From: Liolophura sinensis
Lineage: Eukaryota > Mollusca > Polyplacophora > Chitonida > Chitonidae
Assembly: GCF_032854445.1 (NCBI RefSeq)
Contig: NC_088302.1
Coordinates: forward strand, 53,600,046-53,664,045
Length of the DNA: 64,000 nt
Direction of reading: 5' to 3'
Positions 34,400 to 44,790 of the stretch are shown here, in pieces (within the stretch, counting starts at the first letter, position 1; the number at the start of each line of letters is the position of its first letter). The notes under the pieces were generated by a model. The model worked only from the letters and a program-made list of their open reading frames with translations. It had not been told where the DNA came from and made no database searches. The position numbers were made by a program, and so were the translations under genes.

Positions 34400-35841
34400 C
34401 TTAAGCTTGTAATACAGGGAGGTATACAGTCGGCTAAAGGAGTTAGTTGGGAGTGGGCCTAATGTCTTAAAGGGACTAATCAATGTCTCTAGAGATGTCT
34501 GGAATGTTACAGTGGCTACACAAACTGTGAAGGAATAGCTGTTGGCTAACGGCTTCACATTCAAAGTGGGTAGATTGTCCAATATATGATGTGGAGGAGC
34601 AAAGGCTCCTGGTTAGACCTCGATGTCCGATCGAGGTGCCCGATGACACTATTCGAGGTTTGATGTCCCGGTATGGCACGGTCCATCACGTCAGCCGGGA
34701 ACATTACCTTTTTGATAGGTCACTTGAGAATGGTATGCGCCGTATTTACATGAGTGGTGTGACCGAGATCATTCCACAATCAATTTCGGTTGGGAATTTT
34801 AGAATTCCTTTGTGGTACAGAGGTCAGGTTCGTGCCTGTCACATCTGTGATAGCACAGAACATTTCAAGGCCCACTGTCCTTGGAAGGATAACTGCCTCA
34901 AGTGTGAACAGGCTGGCCACTTTCAAAAGGACTGTCCGTTGAGCGATGAAAATGACAATGGCGATAACGATTGCAATGATAGTGATGATGATGATAAAGA
35001 TAGTAATGTTTATGAAGTTGAAGGTGACAATAAAGATGAGAATGAAGGTCGAGGAGATGATGATGGTAATTATAGTGAGGGAAATGGGGATGATGTGGAA
35101 ATTGGGGTTTCTGGCGAGTCTGTTCCTTCCAGTCAACAAAATAAGGGGACTTTGGATAACTCTGCTGCTGACAACGAGGAAGCTGGAGAGTGGCAACTTG
35201 TCACTAACTCCATGTCCTCCAGCAAAAAGATTCGAAATAAGCGCATTGATGCTCCAAATAAGGTCAGAAGGTTAAGCGAATCGCCAGTAGTAGGTGCGCC
35301 CCAGAGCCTTTGCGAGGCAAAGGCTGGGTTGTCTATGAGTCAAATCTCGAAAATCTCCTCACCCTCTAGATCATCAGAAATTTCGAATACTACGCCATTC
35401 TGCATTAAGGAGACGCAATCCAGTGGCGTGACGCCCTCCAAAGGTGCACTTGGTAAGAGCCCGTCCTTATGGGGTAGCACGTTCAGCCCTGACCCGTCTA
35501 CAATGTCACAGTTAGACACTAGAGATATAGCAGATTGTCTTGATCCTCAAGGAAGCTCTCAGCAATCTGATATGTCTAGGGCTGGTGGAGAATCCAATAT
35601 GGAGGAATCTTTTTCGGAAATGGATGCACCCGAAGACTTGCCTGCCTATATCAGTGGCAAGGGTGAGGTCTTGGTACCTGTCTCAACATCCCCGGGGTCG
35701 TATTTTCGCACATTGCGACGTGATTCTAAAGCTGACACGGTTAAAAAGCAGAGGAAGTTGATAACGTTGTCACAGGAGGATTTTGCTGAGCGTAGGGCAG
35801 CGATGTATAAAAAGTCCAGAAAAAAGAAAAAGAACAAATAA
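34400..35841 (+). pseudogene. LINE ORF1 (Gag-like nucleic-acid-binding protein), 5' part broken
   Basis: An open stretch from 34591 to 35841 (about 416 codons) contains two C-x2-C-x4-H-x4-C zinc knuckles, near residues 83-96 and 102-115. A very acidic Asp/Asn run follows (about 120-165), then a Ser-rich region and a basic C terminus (KKSRKKKKNK). Upstream, 34400-34585 encodes ORF1-like sequence (GLINVSRDVWNVTV, then LLANGFTFKVGRLS) in another frame with one in-frame TAG, so the true N terminus is separated by a frameshift and a stop. No ATG starts the open part; it begins at a GTG codon by convention only. Confidence 0.85.
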
Positions 35842-35859
35842 ATATTAATAACGGCTACT

Positions 35860-38800
35860 ACAAAGATCTTACCGTGGAACTGTAGAGGATTGAGGTGTAA
35901 CCTCGCAGAGTTCCAGATGTTAGCTCAAGACCTCTATCCTATAGCTTTTAGCTTGCAGGAAACTCTGATGACTGATCCTAGTTATCAATGTCGAGGTTAT
36001 GTATCTCATCACGCTGTTGCCACGTCTACGAATGGAAAGGCATCGGGGTTCTTCTCTTTTGATTTGGCAGGGTGTAATACACAGACTGGCGCTGAACACC
36101 GATTTGCAGGTGGTGGCGGTGCGTATCACACTGGGTATAGTAGTAACAATCTGTTCTATTTATATAGCACATTCTTCTACTCTTCGCCAACAAGAGCTGC
36201 AAAATTTATATGATCAATTACCTAAACCGTGTCTTCTTTTGGGTGACTTTAATGCCCACAGTGTTCTCTGGGGTGACTCTAAACGTAACCAGAAGGGCTC
36301 TGTATTGGAGGATTTTATATCTAATAACTCTCTATGCGTCTTAAATGATGGCACACATACTTACCTTCATCCTTCAAAGTGCACTTATTCGGTCCTAGAT
36401 TTAGCTCTGGCTGATGCAAGGGCTAAGATCGGAATTCAGATGGAGCGTCCATGATGATTTGTGCGGAAGCGACCACTTCCCCACCATACTTACCCTTGAG
36501 GAGCCGGTGTCTTCTTCCCTTCCACGCTTTAATTATGATAAAGCAGATTGGCCCCGCTTTGCTGTTCTGTGTGGTGAAACACTTACTAGCGACCCTTTTC
36601 TTGATGCAGTTGATCATATCCAGTTATACTCGGATCAGCTAATCGATGTAGCCTCCAAATGTATCCCGAAATCATGTGCGGTTCCCCGTATTAAGAAACC
36701 CTGGTTCACGGAGGACTGTACACGAGCTAGGCGCTTCAGGAAACGTGCTGAGCGCGTGTACCGATGTAGACCATCTCCCGGTAATTTAGACGATATTGGG
36801 CGAACTCGAGCTAAAGCCCGTAGGACTATCAAACAGTCCAAACGTGACTCATGGAAACGATGTTTCTAAGATTAATCATCGTACCCCTATGTCAAAAGTC
36901 TGGAATATGATCCAACGTATCAAAGGCAAGGGATCCAGTGTCACTGGCAATCATCTTAAAGATGGGAATAATTCTTTGACAGAAAAACTTGACATAGCCA
37001 ATAGGTTGGGCGCTTCTTTTGCGCACCATTCGTCTTCAGATAATTACTTGCCTCAGTTCCAGCGTAACAAGGAACGGACCGAGGCAAGTCCTTGATTTTA
37101 CATCCTCAAATGAAGAATCCTACAATGCCACATTTTCTCTACATGAACTATCCGCATCCCTGAGCAAGGCCCATGACTCAACTCCAGATGATGGCTAGAT
37201 GATATCCACTATCAGCTTTTACGACACCTTCCAGAATCATCCTTGAGGGTGCTTCTTGGAATTTTTAATACCATTTGGATTTCCGGGAATTTTCCTGCCT
37301 CATGGCAAAACGCTATTATTCTCCCCATCCCAAAGCCCGGAAAGGATTCTGCCGACCCAAATAACTATTGTCCTATTTCCTTAACCAGTTGTGTATGCAA
37401 GACTATGGAGAGGATGATTAACGATCGCTTGTTCTGGTTTTTGGAGACTAATGAGTTGATAAGCGACATTCAAGGTGGATTTCGAAAGAATCGCAGCACT
37501 GTTGATCACCTTGTTCGTCTAGAATCCTTTATTAAGAACGGTATCGTTAATCGTGACCATGTCGTATCTGTCTTTTTGATCTGGAAAAGGCATATGACAC
37601 TACTTGGAAATATGGCATTATGAAAGATATGCATGGATTTGGACTTAGAGGTCGGCTTCCTGACTTTATTCGTAAATTCTTAGAACATCGTCACTTCCAA
37701 GTTCGGGTTGGGGCTACCCTATCTGACTATTTTGAACAAGATCAGGGGGTTCCTCAAGGCAGCATTTTATCAGTTACTCTCTTTAGCATTAAGATTAATA
37801 ACCTTGACAGAGTTTTATCTCCTAGTATGAATGCGTCCCTTTTTGTGGACGATCTTGGTATCTCTTGTCGAGGCAAAGGTATGCACACTGTTGAGAGACA
37901 GCTGCAGATTTGCCTTAACAAAATCCATGCCTGCGCACTGGAGAACGGATTTAAGTTCTCCAAGTCGAAGACTAACTGTGTACACTTTTGTCGGAAGTAC
38001 TTCCCCCATGAAGACCCCAAGGTATTTTTAGATGGGTCCCCCATCAAGGTTGTGCCAGAGGCAAAATTCCTACCTTACATGATCTTCGATAAGAACCTTA
38101 CATTTAAATCTCACATTAATTATCTTAGAGCCACATGCCTAAAGGCGCTTGATATTTTAAAGGTTGTCTCTAGTGCTAGATGGGGAGGGGGTCATGAAAC
38201 CCTACTTCAGCTCTATCGAGCACTGATTCGTTCTAAGCTAGACTATGCCTGCAGTGTTTATGGAGGTGCGTCACGCTCCCGGTTGAAGAAACTCAATACT
38301 GTACATCAACAGGCCCTACGGTTGTGCTTAGGTGCTTTCCGTACCTCTCCTGTGGAGAGTCTGTATGTTGAGGCAAACGAGCCTCCCCTGGAGCTTCGAA
38401 GAACTAAACTATCCTTACAGTATATCACCAAGCTTAGAGTCAATCCATCCAACCCAGCCTTTGATTGTGTCTTCCATCCAGAATTTGAAGACTTATATGC
38501 TCAGAAGCCATCCATTGTTCCTCCACTGGGTGTCCCCATCCAGGAACATGTGCAAGCAGCTTGACTTGCGCTGGATACTATCACCCCCATACGCATCCAG
38601 GAAGATCCACCGTGGTTATGTCCTGAGCCTCAGGTTGATACCTCGCTCTCCTCCCTGAAGAAATCTTCCGCCAACCCTTTAGTATACCAACAGGAGTTTA
38701 GTAATATGTGTTCAAAGTATCCATTTTATCACCGTATATTCACTGACGGTTCCAGGAATGATGATGCCGTGGCTTCTGCCGGTCCTTGGGCCCAGAACCA

Positions 38801-39516
38801 TTTCAGCTCGGTTTCCAAATTCCTGTTCTGTATTTACTGCGGAAGCCAAGGCAATTTTGTGCGCACTTCGGTCCATTCCAGAGCTAGGAGGTAGCAGATT
38901 TCTCATCTGCTCTGACTCCCTTTCCTGCCTCCAGGCAATTCGGGCTAGTTCGCCTGTACATCCAGACATTCTATCAGGGTGATGTTTAAACGACTTAATG
39001 AAGATTTTATCATTGTCTTTTGTTGGGTGCCCGGGCATATGGGTATCCCTGGGAATACTGCTGCAGATGAAGCCGCGAAGGCGGCTCTGCATTCCGTTAC
39101 TACCCAAACTGACGTTCCATATTCGGACTTGCGTTCACTTATTTGCTCCTATATCAAGCGCTTGTTTCAGGCTAAATGGGATGACCAGACAACCAACAAA
39201 CTGCATGATATTCGTCAGTTTGTTGGTCCAGCACCTTCCCTTTCACGGCATCGTCTCCGCTCTTGCATTTTGAGGAGGTGTCGTATCGGTCACACACGTG
39301 CTACGCATGGGTATTTGTTGAAAGGAGAAGATGTTCCTCATTGCTTTGCTTGTGATCAACGGTTCACAGTCAAGCACATATTGCTTGACTGTGGCGACTT
39401 TGCTCCTGTACGAGATTCCTTTTATCACGTGAGCTCTTTCAGAACTTTTCAATTCTGTAGAAAGTGATACTATTTTTGATTTTCTCTCTACCATTGGTAT
39501 GGCAGGAAAGCTGTGA
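35860..39516 (+). pseudogene. LINE ORF2 (endonuclease - reverse transcriptase - RNase H), multiply frameshifted
   Basis: Endonuclease signatures (PWNCRGLR; LLLGDFNAHS; GSDHFP) occur at 35872-36500. Reverse transcriptase blocks span 37240-38110 (PIPKPGKDS, DQGVPQGSI and the catalytic FVDD near 37840). RNase H blocks occur at 38740-39090 (FTDGSRND, TAEAKAIL, CSDSLSCLQAI, CWVPGHMG). A C-x2-C-x7-H-x4-C motif (CFACDQRFTVKHILLDC) lies at 39340-39390. The frame changes near 36110, 36440, 36870, 37580, 38560, 38850, 38980 and 39440, and stops occur near 37100-37240. The last frame ends at TGA 39514-39516. This is a dead copy. Confidence 0.9.
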
Positions 39517-39639
39517 ATTTAAACTACCGCCTGTGTTTGTTTTGTGACTTCTGGTGTCCTTTTTTGACTGAATAGTAAATGAATTATCCGTAGTAGATCG
39601 ACGTTAAAACTTTCACTCACTCACTCACTCCAGACATAC

Positions 39640-40075
39640 ATGTATTTTACTATATATGTAAGTGTAAGAGGAGGCATGTAGTTTACTGTAGGTGTAAGTG
39701 GAGACATATTTTACTGTACATGTTAGTGTAAGAGGTGACGTATTTTACTGTACATGTACGTGTAAGAGAAAATGTACTTTCCTATACATGTCAGTGTAGA
39801 AGGAGGCGTATTTTACTGCACATGTAAGTGTAAGAGGAGACCTGTATTTTACTGTACATGTAAGAGAAGACATACTTTACTGTACATGTAAGTGTAAAAT
39901 GAGAGGTATTTTACTCTTCATGTAAGTGTAAGAGGAGACATGTATTTTACTGTACATGTAAGAGAAGACATACTTTACTGTACATGTAAGTGTAAAAGGA
40001 GACATGTATTTTACTGTAAATGTAAGAGGACACAGGTATTTTATTGCACATGTAAGTGTACGGGGAGGCATCTAA
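39640..40075. repeat. About 36 bp minisatellite after the LINE
   Basis: Copies of ttttactgtacatgtaagtg followed by taagaggagacatgta, about 11-12 with indels. It starts right after the LINE tail and has no connection with an exon. Confidence 0.88.
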
Positions 40076-40079
40076 TTCA

Positions 40080-42985
40080 CCGTCCTGTCTACAAATGACC
40101 AGATTTATCACAAAGCCTTTTATTGCACTTAAAAGTGTGATAAATATAACCCATATATTTACTAAATTACTAACAACTGCACTTACATGAATGAACAAGT
40201 GACAGACAGCATGTGGTTAGAACAATACATCATCATTTGACAGGTAACAAAGCCTATATTTGAAATGATTAATTAAAATACAGGTGATGATAAAAGGTTA
40301 AAGAAATAATTTGAGTCTAATTAAATTATGTATCCTTCATATGCGAGGAGATAAAACCTTACAGAAACGATATAATTCTAATAAAATTTGTATTGTAATA
40401 CACAGCTGGTATGTACATACCCCTACATGAACGATGGGCTTACATACCTACATCAGCTATATGTAGGCTTACCTATCTTTTCATACTCATGGTGGGAGTT
40501 TAGGATGAAATTTAAATAAACCTTAAAATACTGCGGTATTATCTATTATACATGTAAGGTAGAGCTGGAAGCTATATGGATTAATGTGGGAAGAGTGACA
40601 AATGTACATGTACCTGATAACATAGCCTTGATTCATACCATACAAAAACTGCCAGCTATGGCATTAACCTAAATATGTATGTACAAAAAATTATACCAGG
40701 AGCACCAACTAAAGGTTAATTAGACTCCGGCATCTTATAAATCTCTTGACTGCTGACAGAAAGCTTCTTTTTATGATAAACCATGTAGTGACACTCATAA
40801 ATCGACCAGAAAAGGAAACAACTGAGGACCAAGTGCTTCAATTACAGTAAGTTTACTAGCCATGTAAGACTATGTTTTGATGGGAAAATGATTTTAGTAA
40901 ACAAAAAAACCCTTAAAAGCGTATATACATGCTATAAATATTCACAAGTCTGACATTTGATAATCATTGGATTTTGGCAATGTATGATTATTTCTTGCTA
41001 AATCGTGATAATAGCACTCAAAACAAATTTTGGGTGGTATTATTTAGGGGCTTGGAATAAGCCGGTTACATAAATCTGATTTTACAACACAACTCAGCAG
41101 AAACCTGCGAGACTAGGGATATATAAAATGCACACTGAATAAATATACAACATGCACAAAGTTCCTGCATGAAGATGAAATGTCCTCGGCCATAGCTGAC
41201 GGTGAAAAAAGACATTACACTACAAACTAGGATCTGAAAATATCCTATTTCTATAAACTTCTCATAAATCTCTTGCCATATTGCAGATAATCGTCAATTT
41301 GTTAACATTAACATTGAGGATCAGGGCTTGTTTTCTTGAAGCACTTATAACATTACGTTCACCTAACTACCACGGCAACCAGTACTGTAGGCATTACATT
41401 GTCATGGTTGTTGCGAGCTTGTGACGTTAGGAGAGCTTCATGAAATTAGGCCCTGGGCCTAGTTTGATCAAGCGGCGTACAACAGTTTTGTATCATACAT
41501 TTGTCGTGCGATATTTTGTACGTCACTACTAAGGTGCTATTGTCCTATATGCGTGATTACCGTACATGAATGACATCTTCGTGAAACTGGTCGCACAACT
41601 CCACAAACCAGAATCTCTCCCACAGTCACTTTGATTCATCATACTTGCACATCTGGGGATGATTTTCAAGACACATGAATTGGAGTTATCGAAATACGGG
41701 AGTGCTGGACTTCACCACAAAAGTCCCTTGGCATAGGCTTAGATGGTGAAAAGGTAAAAGGCTTTATACAAACAATCTATTTTGTGATGGATGAACAATT
41801 TGTGTTCACCAAAAAGACACGTGTTAGGTATAGTATTTTCTGTTTTGTTTATTTTCAACAGAGGCTGTCAGACAGGAGTTCACTCATGATCCTTGATAAA
41901 GTGAACAATCTTACATGTTCACATGTAGTATATAAATTAGTATGTCTATAATATATATTCTTGTATTTTTTACATGTTTTTGCACAAGTATGTATATGCT
42001 TAACACCCCTGTCCCACATCTTTGTCACCTGTAAGGTTATAAGAGTCACAAATGACATGTATGTGTACATGAAGATGCACAAATTTTGTTGTGTTCCAAA
42101 ATGTCAGCTTTTCATAATTACTTAAAACTTTCACTCCATCTTTTGAAGGATTTAAAAGTTGACTTTTTCTGACAGTTCCAGCTTACCAGTACTCCAAAAT
42201 TTACCCCCAAAAATTCCTCAATTCTAAAGAAAAGAAAAATTTATCAACAAAATGCAGGAATACCAGTGCCATTATTTATCAAACATCTCAAGTCAAAAAT
42301 TCAAAGACATCTACAATTGAAAGTTTTGCTCAGGGAAGTTTTAAACTGTACACTGATTCTTCAATATAGAACAAAGTACCAACCACAATTTGGGTTCTTT
42401 GCTGTTCTAAGCATGGCTTTTTCAGCACTTGTCATTTGTGACTAAGTCGCTTCATAAACAGAGCCCTGCTTACCTGTAATTACAATGGTGATGCATGTCT
42501 TGTACGTGTGTACAGGAATATCTCAAATAGATATTATTTCAGCAGGATTTTGGTCCACAAAATAGATTGCAGCTGTAATGTTTGATATAACAACTGATTA
42601 AAGTATTACTTACAACATACGTCAAATCCACAAATAAAATTATTTCCAACAATACCTAAAACAACGGTAATCATAAAAATACATATTGAATAAAGATATG
42701 CATACATGTATATGCAGAACAGTTGGGAATCCACTAACAAAGACCATGTACACAATGTACATTTATGTGTATTGACAACAGTTGCTCACACACATGACAG
42801 TGAAATACCAACGTCGACATAGTCGAGATGGGTTATAGCTAAGCCTGCAAATCTTATTGTCTTGAATCTATACCTACACTGCTAAATGTAACAGTGGAGG
42901 GAAAGATCTGACCTTCACACGGGGCATAGGAGGCCATCTCTGTTAGCATACTTCCTTCTGACGGCCATAGGTACAGTTCACACAT
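40080..42985. other. Intergenic stretch without recognisable features
   Basis: About 2.9 kb of AT-rich sequence. No exon, SINE or array is supported. A minus-strand frame at 42854-43039 has no family signature. Confidence 0.5.
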
Positions 42986-42989
42986 ACAA

Positions 42990-43345
42990 ATACATGTAGC
43001 TGAATCTAGCAGAGGTGGCAAAGATGTAAACCTCCACACTGTCTATGACCACCTTTCTGTGTCCACAGCCACACAACAGTACATGTAGCTGAAACTAGCA
43101 GAGGTGGCACAGATGTAAACCTCCACACCGTCTATGACCACCTTTCTGTGTCCACAGCCACACAACAGTACATGTAGCTGAAACTAGCAGAGGTGGCACA
43201 GATGTAAACCTCCACACCGTCTATGACCACCTTTCTGTGTCCACAGCCACACAACAGTACATGTAGCTGAAACTAGCAGAGGTGGCAAAGATGTAAACCT
43301 CCAGACTGTCTATGCCCACCTTTCTGTGTTCACAGCCACAGAACA
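42990..43345. repeat. 89 bp tandem repeat, 4 copies
   Basis: Start points of tacatgtagctgaa at 42991, 43080, 43169 and 43258 give a period of exactly 89 bp, with copies nearly identical. One minus-strand frame reads CGCGHRKVVIDGVEVYIC within a unit, which looks protein-like, but the period is not a multiple of three and I recognise no family. Confidence 0.92.
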
Positions 43346-43884
43346 CTACATGTACATGTATGAACACTTATATTTCTCGACTAAATGCTGTCTGAGACTA
43401 ATTTCGTCTTCTACATTTCCCAATGAACCACATCGAAAGTACATCGTTACAGTACATGTAATTGGGAATGTAATTGGGCATGAACATAAAGTGAGCACAG
43501 GTGACTGTGACAAAGTTTTCTGCTCATCACAAGTACACTGATCTAGCTCACACAGCAGCCAGAACTCAGGTGCTGCATGACTGTATTGATGTCTTCACCA
43601 GCTGGATGAAAAGTTACATGTATGTATAAGTCTGCAAGTTGCAGTCTTTGATATGCAGTAGGTGGGAAAACATGCCTGGCTATGGGCTGAAAACTTTATT
43701 GCATATTCTTAACATTTATGCTTAGCAGGAAAGTTTTGTCAATTTTTCTTATGGTCTGATCAATTTATTTTATGGTTTAAGTCTTTACTTATTTTATGAT
43801 TTATTTCACCACACCTGAGTACACTACTTACTGCATCTGTGTACTGCTGAATACACCATATTATATTTCTCCTGAACACTGCTG

Positions 43885-44285
43885 CCTCAATCCCACATTT
43901 CTCCTGTACACTGCAGGCTCAATCCCCCATTTCTCCTGTACATGTACAGTGATGGTTCAATCCCCCATTTCTCCTGTACATGTACAGTGATGGTTCAATC
44001 CCCCATTTCTCCTGTACATGTACAGTGATGGTTCAATCCCCCATTTCTCCTGTACATGTACAGTGATGGCTCAATCCCCCATTTCTCCTGTACATGTACA
44101 GTGATGGTTCAATCCCCCATTTCTCCTGTACATGTACAGTGATGGTTCAATCCCCCATTTCTCCTGTACATGTACAGTGATGGTTCAATCCCCCATTTCT
44201 CCTGTACATGTACAGTGATGGCTCAATCCCCCATTTCTCCTGTACATGTACAGTGATGGTTCAATCCCCCATTTCTCCTGTACAC
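43885..44285. repeat. 37 bp minisatellite with a central palindrome, about 10 copies
   Basis: The unit is ttcaatcccccatttctcct followed by gtacatgtacagtgatgg. The core tgtacatgtaca is a perfect palindrome. Copies are almost identical, which suggests recent expansion. Confidence 0.95.
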
Positions 44286-44324
44286 TGCTGAAAACACCCT
44301 CTTGCTTGTGTAGTGGTATCACAT

Positions 44325-44790
44325 GTTATGTCTGTATATTGCTAAATTTTTCATGAGGTGCCCTATACAGTGCTTCCACATGTTATGTCTATGCATTGCC
44401 AAATGTTCCAAGAGATGGTCTGTACAGTTTGGGAACAGACAAAAGTGGCGGACTGTTGAAGGTGTACTTTGTCACATAGTGCTTCCACATGTTATGTCTG
44501 TGCATTGCCCAATGTTTCATGAGTCTGTACACTTTAAGCACAGACAAATACTGCAAGCTGTTGAATGCATCCATTGTTGCATTGTGCTACCTCATGTTAT
44601 GTCTGTACATTGCCAAATGTTACATGAGGTGGTCTGTACAGTTTAGGTACAGACAAAAGCTGCAGACTGCTGAAGGTGTACTTTGTCATGTCTGTACATT
44701 GCCAAATGTTCCATGAGGTGGCCTGTACAGTTTGGGTACAGACAAAAGCTGCAGACTGTTGAAGGCATACTTTCTCACACCTGTGTTCTT
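44325..44790 (-). repeat. Tandem partial copies of the terminal coding exon of INPP4
   Basis: Downstream of the real terminal exon, four further copies of its 3' coding part lie at spacings of about 89-120 bp (44596-44685, 44500-44590, 44390-44480, 44325-44380). They keep codons for [20 protein letters not shown] in pieces. The first extra copy still reads to an in-frame stop after GNVQT. They sit in what should be the 3' UTR and are interpreted as exon-end duplications, not alternative exons. Confidence 0.88.

Larger units (their letters stand above)
34290..39630 (+). mobile_element. Non-LTR retrotransposon (LINE, I group, probably Nimb-like), nearly full length, inactive
   Basis: About 5.3 kb carries, in order, an ORF1 with two CCHC zinc knuckles, then an ORF2 with an apurinic-type endonuclease, reverse transcriptase, RNase H and a C-terminal zinc motif. 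It ends at cgttaaaactttcactcact followed by (CACT)n. The RNase H domain, the F-V-D-D form of the RT catalytic box and the ORF1 zinc knuckles place it in the I superfamily. The short tandem tail fits Nimb-like elements of molluscs. Several frameshifts and stops make ORF2 non-functional. The 5' end is approximate and no target-site duplication was found. Confidence 0.9.

Noticed and set aside
34780-35196. 138-codon minus-strand frame rich in Ile/Thr
   Set aside because: It is antisense to the Asp/Asn-rich part of LINE ORF1. The low-complexity coding sequence creates the shadow frame.
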